Assembly: GCA_019828595.1 (NCBI GenBank)
Contig: JAHQRK010000010.1
Coordinates: 2,170,001 to 2,234,000, forward strand
Origin: Aphanomyces cochlioides
Taxonomy: Eukaryota > Oomycota > Saprolegniomycetes > Saprolegniales > Verrucalvaceae
Direction of reading: 5' to 3'
Length of the DNA stretch: 64,000 bases
A program made the translations under genes and the position numbers. Positions 20,790-32,002 of the stretch are shown one piece after another. A model generated the notes under the pieces. It worked only from the letters and a program-made list of their open reading frames with translations, had not been told where the DNA came from and did no database searches. Numbering within the stretch: the stretch's first letter is position 1; every line of letters begins with the position of its first letter.

Positions 20790-22860
20790 AGTCATAATAC
20801 ATACTTCCATACCACTGACACGGAAACCAAAGCAGAAGTCATTAATTCTCGCTCGCTTGTCTGCGAGATCGTGGCATCCTCGATCTCTCAGATTTCAAAA
20901 TAAAGAAGGATGGAGACGGAAGAATTTGATTGGACTTGAAGGTTAGAAATATAGTATGTATCGCCAATACAAATACCCAATACGAATACGATACACCAAA
21001 TATCATCATTTATCTCAAAACTATCTTGAACTTTCTATGGGATCCAGCTGAAGATAAGCTGAGTTTAGTTGTTACAGTGCTGTATTCCTGTGAAAGAGCA
21101 CCCCTCGCTTTGATACGCCTAGCTGCCCCCCCCCAACCTGATGAATAAGGATTGAGATCACGCCGAAACCCCATCAAGTTCTGACGTAGGTGACAGGATG
21201 AATAAAAGGGGAAAGCGCGAGTTAGAATATAACGTTACTCAAAGTCTAGTTGAGAAACAACACCGGTAGAATTGCGAAGCTGGAGATGCTCTCCACCGGT
21301 GCAATGAGTTGCAATATCCCGTCGTGCACAACAAGAGGAAGATAGCTCCCGGTGTCTGCTGTGGGTTTCACTTGATGTAGTGCTTGATGTGACTTATCTC
21401 CCTTTGAGAATTGGTCATAGTCTACATCAGTCATTAGAGCCCTCGGTCAACTGTACTCAGTCGAGATTGTCATGGAAGACCGCTTACGCTTTGGCGCAGT
21501 CTCCTGAGGACTAACAAATACAGAGCGATTTTATATGTACTATGATATATAACCTGTAAACAGACGACATTGGTTGACATGAAGTACATTCAAAGCCCGC
21601 TTTCCCTCCTTGAGACTCGTGAGTGATATGTCTTGAACTCCAAAACCTTGTTTGATTGAAGGGTGTAGAAGGTTTAGGTCATTGGTCGATTTTTTGTCTT
21701 TTTTATGGGATTCTGTTGTTTTCTCAAAGTCTTTTTTATTTTGTTGGATTCTTTGATTGGCTCTATGTCCTTTTCATTTTCATTAATCTCTTTGATTGGC
21801 TCCAAGTCATTTTTTGTTTTATCGGATTGTTTGATTGGCTCCATGTCTTTTTCTGAATAGGGGTCTAAAAGTAGATTTTTATATCCTGCTAAAATGTATA
21901 TTTGTTCTTACCCATGATAAAATATATTTTGTTTCCTGTTAAAATTAATATTTTCAAGAATCGGCGATGTCGACACCAAAGAGATCCACAGGCGCAAGCA
22001 CACAAAAAACCAAAGGGCACAAAATCCAAAGGGCACAAGTAGCAAAGCAGCACAGCGTAGAGTAGAATAAACCTCACAAACTCGACTTCTGTACGACAGC
22101 TCTGTAAGCTCGATTATCACCCTTCAAGGAATGTAAAGGCACTGGTATTAGATCATTGCTTTAAGCAACCTATCACAACCCCCAGTGCAACCACAAAGAG
22201 TGAATTTAACGAGAACAGCTCTAGTCTACCTGTTGCGCGTGGAAAATCACGAGTTTCCACCGGCCGCATGCACCAACAGCATTGCGGGTGCAAATGAGAT
22301 CAGATGGCTGTGCTGACTCCTGCTCAAAAAACATAGCTATTTTAAAAATTAGTTCAGTAGTTATTTAGTCCGACTATTAATTCGATAAAGTAAATTAAAT
22401 CGAATAGTAAACGTATTTCGATTAAGTTAACTATTTAATCTTGACAACAATTGATAAAGTAAATTTTGAATTTAATTAAGCGAGGGGGACAGACAAGATG
22501 ACAACAGGACAACTTCCCGACAAGCACCACCCAAATCTTCACCCTGACGCAGTCATGAGACTGCGAATATCCCGACATCTCGTTTTAAAGGGCTTGCCCG
22601 CCATTTTGTCCATTCTTGAAGCCCAATTTGACACGATGAGCAGTCCCACGAGTATAATGTGTTCGACCAGAGCCACGACTGCGTAACAATGAGCCATTGC
22701 ACTGGGCCGTCAACGTCCTTGAACATTTGGCAGATGGCTACGGCAACTTGGGTCTGGTAGTAAGCAAGCTTTGCTGATCCACCTTGAGCCCGCTTGGCGA
22801 CTTTTTCATCTCTTGGCGTCAATGCCTATCAGTGCTTCTCGCAATCGAGCCACACTAACG
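20790..22860. other. AT-rich intergenic, with imperfect repeats
   Basis: No gene supported. From 21690 to 21860 a unit of about 60 bases ending tttgattggctc is repeated three to four times imperfectly and produces a spurious hydrophobic frame. Around 22340-22470 the sequence is very AT-rich with self-similar attcgataaagtaaat blocks. Confidence 0.4.
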
Positions 22861-22864
22861 TTAC

Positions 22865-23113
22865 ATTACTGAGTGCTTCTCGCCTGCCACGAAAAACATC
22901 CCAACTTCTCTGTGAGTCCATATCATGTAAATTGGGAATTTTTTGGTATCGCCTTCGCGAATCGAGAAAGAGAATTCACAAGGACCTGCTGTTGAACCTG
23001 ACGTTGAAGCGCATATTTCACCTCCAGTTGAGTCAGCAGGGGATGACCAAGCCGTGACCCCATTTGTGCATTATCCTGAGACCCACTGGCCATCAGCACA
23101 AGAAGAGCACTGA
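22865..23113 (+). pseudogene. tail fragment of the YVEA-tail membrane protein family
   Basis: The frame reads PDVEAHISPPVESAGDDQAVTPFVHY..., matching YVEARIPPPMESATDGQAVTPVVHY of the gene at 39275 residue by residue. DNA similarity continues past the stop (acacaaccca) and upstream (tgcttctcgcctgccacg). It has no start, ectodomain or membrane segment in frame, so it is a dead fragment about 16 kb from the main group. Confidence 0.75.
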
Positions 23114-23213
23114 CACAACCCAATATTCCACTCACTGACACTAGTGTTGCTTGGCAATCGATCCAATCAAGCGAAAACCAATTTACTGATAACGTAAAAA
23201 ATCAATTACTTTA

Positions 23214-24456
23214 GAGGCTGGTCGCCCGCATTCATGTTATTTCTGTTCATGATAAAAGGATACGGATAGACAGCATCCGGAGGCTGACTTTCTTGAATGC
23301 AATTTTCTGGTCAGTCAAAGCTTTCTTGCTCACGACGAACGTTCGTTTGGCAGTCTTGGGCGCTGTTGCCGCGCCGCTGTGTGTGTCGCTGCGCTGCTAC
23401 CACTTTGACAGGATCAGCGTCCAAGTTCAATACCCTTAAGCGGGCTCCGTCCTTGGTTGGCCACAGGGTTTCTTATCACCTGATTGAGCATCAAATTTTC
23501 GTTTCTGCGTTTCCGTCATTCCCACACCACTTTATTTAGAGGGAGCAATTTTCTTTTTCGTGGATGGGCCATCCACGAATAAAAAATTAAAGAATACTAT
23601 TGTCGTTTTGGTTCAAAACTGGAATCTTGATATGTTTCGAAAATGTTTCAATTAATTGACGCCTACACTATTTAAAGTTTACACAAGCATTTTCTTATAT
23701 TGCCCTCGGTGTGACCATTAAATAGTGTAATTTCAAACGTTTTAAATATTTGAAAACATGTTCGAAACATTCAATTTCTTTTCACTTGAAATTTGTATAC
23801 GTCAATGTTGCTTGCGTCAAAATTTATTCCGCACGACTCCAGTTTTTTTATTAAAACCACAATACTCCGGTCCGCAATATTTGTCATATGGTTTTTGTCT
23901 TGTTTTAAGTATTGGCAATAGTTTAATTAAGTATAAATTTTACTTCAACTTATTGGCTAAAAGTACAATCATTTAATTTAATCTTGACTAATGTATGAGT
24001 GATGTTGATGCATTTCGGGAAGAACGAGACTCAACAGCACGTTTCGAAATCCCATCGATGTCTTGGCGGTATATGAGCGCTTGATTGGCACTCTGCAAAG
24101 GTAGTTTATATAATTGTCTTGTGTAGTGGACGCCATAGTGGTCTACGACTTCACACCGGAACTTTTTTCATGATTACAGTAGAGTAGTCAGTGTTTAAGG
24201 AGTTGTTTCTCTCAATTGAATTTGATTCAGAGCACTTGCAGATAGTCCAATCAAAAAGCACGGTTATTACTTCTTAATGAACCAATCAGGAGCCCAAAAT
24301 ACCCAGAAATCAAAGAAATTTTGCCAATGGAAAACTATGTGACAAATAATGTGGACCGGAGTAGCGGATAGTTTTGCCGGATAATTCACCAATCAGAGCA
24401 AGTTTTTTGTGCAATTACATGAATGCCCAGAAACATGAATGCGGGCGACCAGCCTC
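23214..24456. mobile_element. non-autonomous PIF/Harbinger-like element with TTA target duplication
   Basis: The terminal inverted repeats gaggctggtcgcccgcattc... at 23214 and its complement ending at 24456 match for about 23 bases. Both sides carry tta (23211-23213 and 24457-24459), the TWA duplication typical of PIF/Harbinger. The element is 1243 bases with no transposase gene, and a pogo-type MITE is nested inside it. Confidence 0.85.
23865..24361. mobile_element. pogo/Tc1-mariner-type MITE nested in the previous element
   Basis: The termini ctccggtccgcaatatttgt and the inverted caaataatgtggaccggag match closely. The flanking TA at 23863-23864 and 24362-24363 is the duplication of the Tc1/mariner/pogo group. 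It is 497 bases. The same terminal motif (ct-c-ggtccg-aataattgtca) recurs at 24735, 28411, 29077 and 29767, so one family accounts for much of 23.8-29.8 kb. Confidence 0.8.
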
Positions 24457-25021
24457 TTAGAGTATTGTCAATTTACCGTCGTGGAATTGTGAGACGTGCC
24501 ATTTATCACTCTCCAACAATTTGATACCTTTCACAATTGATATGATAAATTATAAGAGTAATATGTGACTTTCGGGCCACTTTAAAAAATGGTGGCAGAG
24601 CAAGGAAGACAGAAAATCACCGATTAAGCAATATAAGGGTGACCTGAAAAATTATGCAGCCTCATTGATGGCGACTTCTGTGCTGTTGTTGGGTGAATGC
24701 TCCTGTCTGACGCAGGATGTTATAAACTGTACTACTCTGGTCCGAAATAATTGTCACATTTGACTTTTCAGTGGAGTTTCGTTGCTCCTCTTTGAGGAAT
24801 TCTACATTTGATTGGTGCAAATGAAAGTGCTTTATCTCCTCTTTGATTGGATATATTTGTTCAGGCGAAATTCATCGCCATGCAGGAGAAACAATGCCTC
24901 AAAGTTTGTCCTCTGATTCAAATTACAGAAAATCTTCCGCCAGTGAATCAAATCGCAATGAAACGCGGTCCCACCGCACACACAAATAGATCACTTAGTC
25001 TCCGATATATTAACGGTATTT

Positions 25022-25815
25022 TTGAGAGACTATCGATCTAGATGCTCAAATTTGATGCTCACAACTCAAGGCAAACGGCTCGACATTGACGTTGTCGAGG
25101 CATGCACTGTACCTGGATCAGCTGTGATATGCTCTGATTCTGGTTTCATCAATGGTAGAGTATTCAATCAATGGTTGAAAATGCTCGATGCCAGCACACC
25201 ACTGTCAGTGAGGCGCCCATTGATATTGGTTTTTGATCGGTACAAGTCGCATTTTTCCGATCCTAGTGTGATCGAACAGCCAAACGAGCTTCAGATATTG
25301 ATGGTCTGTCTCCCAGCCAACGCGACTCATGTCATCCAACCCTTGGACGTATGTGTCTTTGGTCCACTGAAGAAGATAAGGAAACTGTTTTGGCAGGTAA
25401 AAGCGAAGACTCCTAGCTGTTCAATTTCCAAAGCGAAGCTGTTACTATTGCTTGTGATGCGTGGCTATCGTCTCGTATTGACGCCAATATTGTCAGTAGT
25501 TTCGCTTCCTGTGGTCTGTGTCCTCCATCATTGGTTAAGATGTCTGAAAAACTCAAGAAATAAACGACCGGTGGGACAAACAATGACGTTATCGCAACTT
25601 GGATGAAGCGCAAGAGTTGGATTGAAGACAATGTGTTAACGTTACCCCCCGAAAATGCAATGAAGACTAAGAAAAGAAAGACGGTTGATGTGGCCGGTCG
25701 ATTGCTAACGAAACAATTAGTGGACAGCATGAAAACGTCGAAGTCAAAATCAAAACGCCAGAAAACGTCAACTCAAGACAAAGAAAACAACTATATAGCA
25801 ATTGCTTTAGTTTAA
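25022..25815 (+). pseudogene. pogo/Tigger-type DDE transposase fragment
   Basis: The core of a DDE_1 transposase is readable: SDSGFINGRVFNQWLKMLD, the second catalytic D in LVFDRYKSHFSD, and the third in ANATHVIQPLDVCVFGPLKK. The N-terminal CENP-B/HTH part and first catalytic D are missing or unreadable. A frameshift near 25430 leads into 25603-25815, a Lys-rich tail (KTKKRKTVDVAGRL) typical of the C-terminus. No intact frame remains. Confidence 0.75.
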
Positions 25816-26732
25816 GTGACTACTGAACTAAAAGTGCATTTTACTTGACTGATTCCCACGGAAAAGCTTTGCATTAAAGTCTAGGTGCTCCATCCGACGA
25901 ATAATCGCAGATTTCCATTCGACGAGAACACCGTTAACCTGTTGCTTCGGTCTATGACCCCGAATGGACTTGTCCCGGTGGAACCGAAGCGTAGGATAGT
26001 GGAGTCGATGGCTTGGAGCAGCCCCCAAATGGTTTAAGACGAACGCTTGGTTGGTCGGTGGAAAAAGTCAGAATGAGGAGGATAGATCAAAGGTTAGTCA
26101 AACTTCTGGAATTCCAGTATTTTGTTCTAGAAGTTCCGGAAAATATCCTGTCAAAAACAATATTCTTGCAACTTTATATAGTTAGATAGGTTTAGGTATA
26201 TTAATTTTCAGGAAATTGCTTTTTTGAGTTTATTAAATTACAATTCTTGGATCAAATGTCTTTCATTTTCGATACTTTAAACAAGTCAAAAGAGGGCAAG
26301 AAATTGATTTTTCGAGAAATTTCCACTAAGGACGAAAAACTCATCAAAAATAGACGAATAATGTTGTGAAATGGCCCAATTAGAAATGCGATTAAAGATG
26401 AGACAATTCCTACAACCCAATACTTTCAAATTCCGAAAATTCATTTTCTTGACGAAGATACAAGGCTTCAAAGTTGAAGGAGAGAAAAGGAGCAAGAAAT
26501 TGATTTTTTACGTTAGCTTTTGCGAATCTAACCTCGATGCCGATGTGAAGTAATGGATCATATCTCGACAAGCTGCTTGATTTTGATGAATGTGAGAATG
26601 TTTTAAATATGCGATTCGTCGAGCGCAACAACGGCTTGACGTGTTTTCTCATTAATGCAAACTGCGCTCTCCATAGCAAAGGTGTAACATATTATCCGGA
26701 TAGTGCTTCCACAACCTTCTCCCGATGAGTGG
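25816..26732. other. AT-rich stretch without a gene
   Basis: Overlapping short frames on both strands here look like noise; gcaagaaattgattttt recurs near 26297 and 26492. No domain seen. Confidence 0.35.
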
Positions 26733-26740
26733 CCTGGGAC

Positions 26741-27550
26741 CAGAGTTGTGATACGTTACGTTAAATACCGTAACGTACAGTAATACGTTACGTTATTTTG
26801 AATCGTATGACAATACGATACAACTATAGCGTAAATTATTACGTACGATATATTTTTCCGGAATACCGTTTTACGATATTAGGTATATCATGGCCATTTC
26901 AAAGGATTAAAGATGCAATCAGAGACTAATATAATGCTTTTCACAATATGAAGTCCAGTCTTTCAACCCGCAACTAGTTAGACACTTTACTAATTACAAA
27001 CTAGCTTTGTTTTGTAAATTTAGACTGATGCACTAGGGGGTGCAGGATCCTGTAATCGAGCATTTTGCAATAATCAAGGAAAGTAATTTAACTAAAGCTG
27101 CTTATGGAGTTCATGTCCATAAATGAGTGACGGCATAATTCTTCCTGCCACACTAAAACTTCTCAAGTGCCTATTGGTGAATATATGTAGCTTGCAGTTG
27201 CAAATAATCACACTAAAGCTGTCTGACGACGTCCATTCAGTGGGTAATAAGCTACACAGTTGATGACCTCATTATGATCACAGTTGACATCCATCAATTC
27301 GTCAACATCAACAGAGAACGCTCAGTCCGCATAGGGACTTCATCTTGTAAGTTTATTTTGGCTAACAATCAAAGTATACTTGAAATATATGACTTTTCTG
27401 TGGTTGTGACATCAAAATAACGTATCAAACGTAATAAGGTATTCCTTTACGTTAAATATAACGTATAGATTAATAGTAATATGTTACGTTAACATTTTTG
27501 AGTACTAAAATACGTTAAGTTGTAATGTATCGTAACGTATCACAACTCTG
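26741..27550. mobile_element. hAT-type MITE with 8-base target duplication
   Basis: The termini cagagttgtgatacgttacg and the inverted cgtaacgtatcacaactctg are flanked by identical cctgggac at 26733-26740 and 27551-27558. An 8-base duplication with CA...TG ends is the hAT signature. It is 810 bases and non-coding. The inner flanks are rich in tacgtta words, repeating for over 100 bases from each end. Confidence 0.9.
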
Positions 27551-27558
27551 CCTGGGAC

Positions 27559-28296
27559 TAGAGATGCGTTTTTTATAAAAATTTCCAAATTTAACGGTCA
27601 AATAATTTATATAATATTCTTAAGACTAGGGGGTAATTTTGGTAAATTTTCGAGCGACCAACTTTTCTCCTTGGCCAAGACGAGGTCTGCAACTATCAAA
27701 ACATATAGATCAGATAAATCTAAGCACATAGAACGAGGAATTATCGTCATAGCTATCGAGATGAACGAGCTACGAGCGATCCAAGTTTCAGCTAGGACTC
27801 ATTCCGATGTAGTTTTCAAGATTTTGCGTTGAGCAAAAAGTCTTCTTTTTGTCATCTCTCATGTTCTTATCCAGTACAGTAACCTCTGGCCTATCTCCGC
27901 AGTACTAGCACAGGGTTAGAACGTTGAGTGCGGAGATAAGAAAGCAACTATTTTTTTAAAATAAAATAATGAGAATATTGAATATTGATGATGGCCCACT
28001 ATACCAAATCCAGAAGAAATTATACCCAATCAAACAGCTTTTGATCTATATTTTACACCAATTAGACCTCAATAAGTATCAACAATGTGCTTAATTGGTT
28101 GATTATAGTGAAATTCAACAAACTATTTTGGATGAGGCAACATTTTGTACTGACTGTAGCAGAGATGCCCGACATCAGTTTTGGTATTTCCTGCAAACAC
28201 TCTGCCAGAGAGGATGATGAAGTCAGTGGCGACAATCAAAGAATATCCTTGGTTGAAGCTCATGGTCTTGATTTGAGCGACATCAACCGCTTCATT
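27559..28296. other. intergenic, no gene seen
   Basis: AT-rich; nothing supported apart from a short open frame at 28087-28326 without a recognisable domain. Confidence 0.35.
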
Positions 28297-28458
28297 ATAA
28301 TCCAAAATTCGGTGAAAAACAAATAAGGCCCCATTTTATTTGAAAGCCCTCATATCCTCAATATTTCAATAAGGTCATAAGGCAGAATACATTGTGTAAT
28401 ACTACTGTGGTCCGAAATAATTGTCATATTGCATATTTTTGGGGGTACAATTCTTGTT
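28297..28458. repeat. 162-base direct repeat, copy 1
   Basis: This is nearly identical to 29657-29818, with a few substitutions. It contains a pogo-family terminus (actactgtggtccgaaataa). The pair frames about 1.2 kb that includes the right arm of the 340-base inverted repeat. Confidence 0.85.
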
Positions 28459-29656
28459 AACTTGGTTTTAGTATGAAACAGTTTGAAGAATTTATCAAAT
28501 TTTAACATATTTATATTAAAGTATTATTCATAAAAGATAAAATTGGCATACAAAATAGAAAATATACATATGACCTAACGATATTGGAGACCTCATCACA
28601 TTTAGCTTTACTCACGTCTCTAGGCGCCATATTTGGTCCTGCAAATGCATACAAACTTATTCAATATGTTCCAGTGATGCGTGGACGGACGCAGGAGCTC
28701 ACAGGGTCGCCGGAAAAGGGCCTTAGAGCCAGACCATTCGGTTTGAGTTGTGAGCATCAAATTTGAGCATCTAGATCGATAGTCTCTCAAAAATACCGTT
28801 AATATATCGGAGACTAAGTGATCTATTTGTGTGTGCGGTGGGACCGCGTTTCATTGTGATTTGATTCACTGGCGGAAGATTTTCTGTAATTTGAATCAGA
28901 GGACAAACTTTGAGGCATTGTTTCTCCTGCATGGCGATGAATTTCGCCTGAACAAATATATCCAATCAAAGAGGAGATAAAGCACTTTCATTTGCACCAA
29001 TCAAATGTAGAATTCCTCAAAGAGGAGCAACGAAACTCCACTGAAAAGTCAAATGTGACAATTATTTCGTACCAGAGTAGTATTATTTACTGACGATATA
29101 TGAGGGTTTTCAAATAGAAAGGGGCCTTATTTGTTTTGTCATGATTTTGAGAAAACCGCTTTTAAAAAAAATTCTAGGGGTAGGGGAATATATTAACTAC
29201 TTGGATTGGTTCGTTGATGACTATTTAGACCAATCATAGCAGGAACATCATGGCTGCAGCTGCTTGCAGAATCCTGTCATATCTCATACGTACAGCAATG
29301 AGAAGACGGAGGCTGATACGAGATAAAGACGACTAATATAAGAGCGTTCACTAAGTTCAACGAGCGACGAAACACTGTGAATGAATCGAACGACGTCGAC
29401 TTGAGAATGCCGTTGCTGATGATTTGAAAGCTGTTGCTTATATCCGCATCCGAAGAGCTCATTCTTCAACACCTTCAAAATCCGATTACTTTTTAAATTT
29501 TATTCTTTGAATATTATAAATTTTGCATGAAGGCTCGATTCAAAAACACATTTGATTTATCAGTGTAAAATGATTTGTATCTCGCGAACAACGCTGATTT
29601 GCTGGAAGAGGATGGCAAATTCAGATTCTCCGTCAAAAGTTACCCCTAGAAATGTC

Positions 29657-29818
29657 ATAATCCAAAATTCGGTGAAAAACAAATAAGGCCCCATTTTATT
29701 TGAAAGCCCTCATATCCTCAATATTTCAATAAGGTCATAAGGCAGAATACATTGTGTACTACTACTGTGGTCCGAAATAATTTTCATATTGCATATTTTT
29801 GGGGGTACAATTCTTGTT
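29657..29818. repeat. 162-base direct repeat, copy 2
   Basis: Partner of 28297-28458. The similarity starts at ataatccaaaattcgg and stops sharply at ttcttgtt in both copies, so the edges are real break or insertion points. Confidence 0.85.
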
Positions 29819-29982
29819 CATTGTGATGAGAAATAATCTTAAAAAATAATCGATTTTGGTTTTTATTGTATTTTTAATCTCACCACATCTATCGGTACTA
29901 AATCATATGAAATGCGGAGATAGTGGCTGCGGAGTTAAGCCAGAGCTTACTGTAATTGAAATGAACCCTAGTGTGACAGAGC

Positions 29983-30258
29983 ATGAGCAAGAATGAAGAA
30001 GATACAGTCCAAGCTGCAGCGAGAAGAGCGCGACCCCGCAGATTCGGAGCATGCGGCCGACGACGGAGGCCAGAACGCTACATGAGACATTTGACCAATA
30101 CCGAAGAGTTTCGAGTGGAAAATGCAAGAGGAACGCGTGTGTTCGTGCACCGAGACTGGCAAGCAGGTGCGGACCAGATTAGAGTAGATAGAGTAAGTTT
30201 GAATTCACTTCCGCTTTTGCTGTGTATGACCCCGAGGTCATCTGCTTCATTGTTGTGA
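29983..30258 (+). CDS. Arg-rich open frame upstream of the retropepsin ORF (doubtful)
   Basis: This frame has 91 codons and starts with ATG; residues 14-35 are strongly basic (RRARPRRFGACGRRRRPERY). The segment NARGTRVFVHRDWQAGADQIRV has a protein-like look. It might be the end of a gag-like gene or a first exon. No family match by eye. Confidence 0.25.
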   Translation: MSKNEEDTVQAAARRARPRRFGACGRRRRPERYMRHLTNTEEFRVENARGTRVFVHRDWQAGADQIRVDRVSLNSLPLLLCMTPRSSASLL

Positions 30259-30642
30259 AGTAACCAAGTCCAAGACAGCGTGTTTGGAGCGACCGACCGA
30301 CTTTATTTGCGGCGGTGTGATCCTGTGTTTGGTTGTCGTACCCACCGCGTACCGACAACACCCCCTCTGTACTGTTTCCCTTGCCAATAGCCCTTCACCG
30401 CGCGGTGGCGCACGTCTTTCTGGGCCGAAGACACCCACCTTCCCCATCGTTTTCCATCTTGTGCCACCCTACGACTTGCAACCGTCGGGTTCGTTCGTTG
30501 CCTCCTGTGCACCTCAATACTACAAGTCGAAAATCTCACAAAGAGCTTTTGACCGACAAATTCTTGTGCGAGTGTGAGTTTCCTTCCGCACTCATCCCCC
30601 CCTACCACAAGTGGAGCGCCAGACCGGGTCTGATCTTTTAGT

Positions 30643-31497
30643 ATGAGCGTTGCATCAACGAACTATGAAGACTTGCCGCCTCGAGCCGCAAGCATCCACC
30701 AAGACGAAGAAGGGAACCATCAGGCCTTGTTGAGTGCGAAACTCATGGACCGTGACGCCATTGTTCTGGCTGACACGGGAGCTGACATGAGTGTCGTACA
30801 CCTACGAGCTGTTGAGTGGCTCAACTTACCAATCGACCGAGGAAAATCTACCAAGATCAATGGATTGGGATCAAACTCCATCCGTACGTTGGGCACTGTT
30901 CCTGTCAAACTTGTCATTGGAAATGACATTGCCTATTACCTTGAATTAGACGTCTGCGACCTGGGTAATGTCGGGTTCAATGCCGTGCTTGGCATGGATT
31001 TCCTCTCTCGAGTGTGTGTGACCATTGATACGGAGCGTCGAGAAATCAGCTTGCCCGATGGAGAGCATGTAGCATTGCTCTATCAACCGACAAGATATCA
31101 TCGGGGCGACGTGCAGTACTTGGAAACCTCGAAGCAAACCTGGATTGCTCCGGGTGAATCAACCGTGATTACCCTTCGGCGAACTTTGGCTGCAGACCCT
31201 CAAGAATGTGAACATTGGGTTCATCGTTGCACACGATGGATCGCTACGTTTGTCTCTGGGGTGGACAGCAATCCAGTCACAGTTAGGATCACCAACGTGA
31301 GCGCGTACAGCATCAGTCTTCTCCCAAGAACAATTGTTGGAGCTATTACAGTGCGAGGGGAACGACCATGTGTACCGAGGATCGATGGCAATTCCGCCTC
31401 TTCCACCGGGTTGGCAAGTGCGCATGTCAAGGTCGAAAGGTCGCCCGTATTTCCTCAACGAGGCGATGCGATTGACGCTGTGGGACCCTCCTACTGA
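30643..31497 (+). CDS. retropepsin-like aspartic protease ORF
   Basis: The protein has 284 residues. The DTGA active-site loop (VLADTGADMSVVHL, residues about 43-56), a flap region and a closing ALGMDFL-type turn (NAVLGMDFLSR, about 112-122) mark a retroviral-type aspartic protease domain, as in LTR-retroelement Pol proteins. A second all-beta part follows (residues about 150-240). No reverse transcriptase or integrase was seen downstream, so this is either a 5' fragment of a retroelement or a captured stand-alone protease. Its 3' end overlaps the WW-domain frame by 164 bases in a different phase. Confidence 0.7.
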   Translation: MSVASTNYEDLPPRAASIHQDEEGNHQALLSAKLMDRDAIVLADTGADMSVVHLRAVEWLNLPIDRGKSTKINGLGSNSIRTLGTVPVKLVIGNDIAYYLELDVCDLGNVGFNAVLGMDFLSRVCVTIDTERREISLPDGEHVALLYQPTRYHRGDVQYLETSKQTWIAPGESTVITLRRTLAADPQECEHWVHRCTRWIATFVSGVDSNPVTVRITNVSAYSISLLPRTIVGAITVRGERPCVPRIDGNSASSTGLASAHVKVERSPVFPQRGDAIDAVGPSY

Positions 31498-31570
31498 AGA
31501 GAACATTGCCCGGGCGATCGCAAAGCGCGACAGGTACGCGGACCGTCAGAAGCCTCTCACGGCAGTTTAG
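31334..31570 (+). CDS. WW-domain ORF overlapping the retropepsin ORF
   Basis: The frame has 78 codons. Residues 17-51 form a clear WW domain: PLPPGWQVR opening, GRPYFLNE middle and TLWDPP end, with both Trp and the closing Pro in place. WW domains bind Pro-rich peptides. The frame is plus-one relative to the retropepsin ORF and has no convincing start of its own, so it is probably reached by a frameshift, an unrecognised short intron, or was once in frame and was separated by an indel near 31340-31400. Confidence 0.65.
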   Translation: MLELLQCEGNDHVYRGSMAIPPLPPGWQVRMSRSKGRPYFLNEAMRLTLWDPPTEENIARAIAKRDRYADRQKPLTAV

Positions 31571-31919
31571 CTCTGGACGGCCAAGCGGCCTCCTCACCCC
31601 CCTCAACAAAACCACGACTCATAGACAGCCATAATATTCAAAAGTCTAACTCCCCCATGTTTCCCTTTCCATGCCCCCACCAGAGAATGACTTCGACATA
31701 TTTTCTGCTTAATTCGTGACAAGTTAGTCTGTATCTATCATGCATGACCACGGTACAGTGTAACATTGTCGCCACGCTTGCTCACGATATCGCTTGACAT
31801 ACATGGACCACGGAGTATGACAAATCAAGGGGAGGCCACTGAATTTATCCACTCTGGCCTTTTTTCTTCATGACCACGCGACGACAAAGGCACGACAAGC
31901 TTCATCTCCAGGCCAGATT

Positions 31920-32002
31920 CTGGCTTGATTTTTGTTATCCACGTTGCCATCCACATTCTGGCGGTCAGAATAAGCAAACGTGGATAACAAAAATCAAACC
32001 AG
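31920..32002. repeat. 26-base inverted repeat (foldback)
   Basis: Arms 31920-31945 and 31977-32002 match with one mismatch (ttgatttttgttatccacgtt and its complement). The 31-base centre is unique. This could be a very small foldback element or a transcript hairpin downstream of the WW ORF. Confidence 0.75.

Larger units (their letters stand above)
24730..29082. mobile_element. pogo-like element or composite with 340-base inverted arms
   Basis: Arms 24730-25069 and 28743-29082 are reverse complements of equal length with only a couple of differences noticed (for example g/a in aatcgcaatg and c/a in ggtccgaa). Both outer ends carry the pogo-family terminus and a TA. Between them lie a broken DDE_1 transposase, a hAT MITE and AT-rich sequence. 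Either one element has long inverted arms, or two 5' ends inserted in opposite orientation. The two arms encode the same 64-residue frame. Confidence 0.7.

Noticed and set aside
21656..21856. Hydrophobic 66-codon frame resembling a membrane protein
   Set aside because: It is produced by imperfect tandem repeats of a T-rich unit; no start context or family likeness.
24847..25041. Two identical 64-codon frames, here and at 28771-28965 on the other strand
   Set aside because: Identity comes from the 340-base inverted arms, not from selection on protein; no domain seen.
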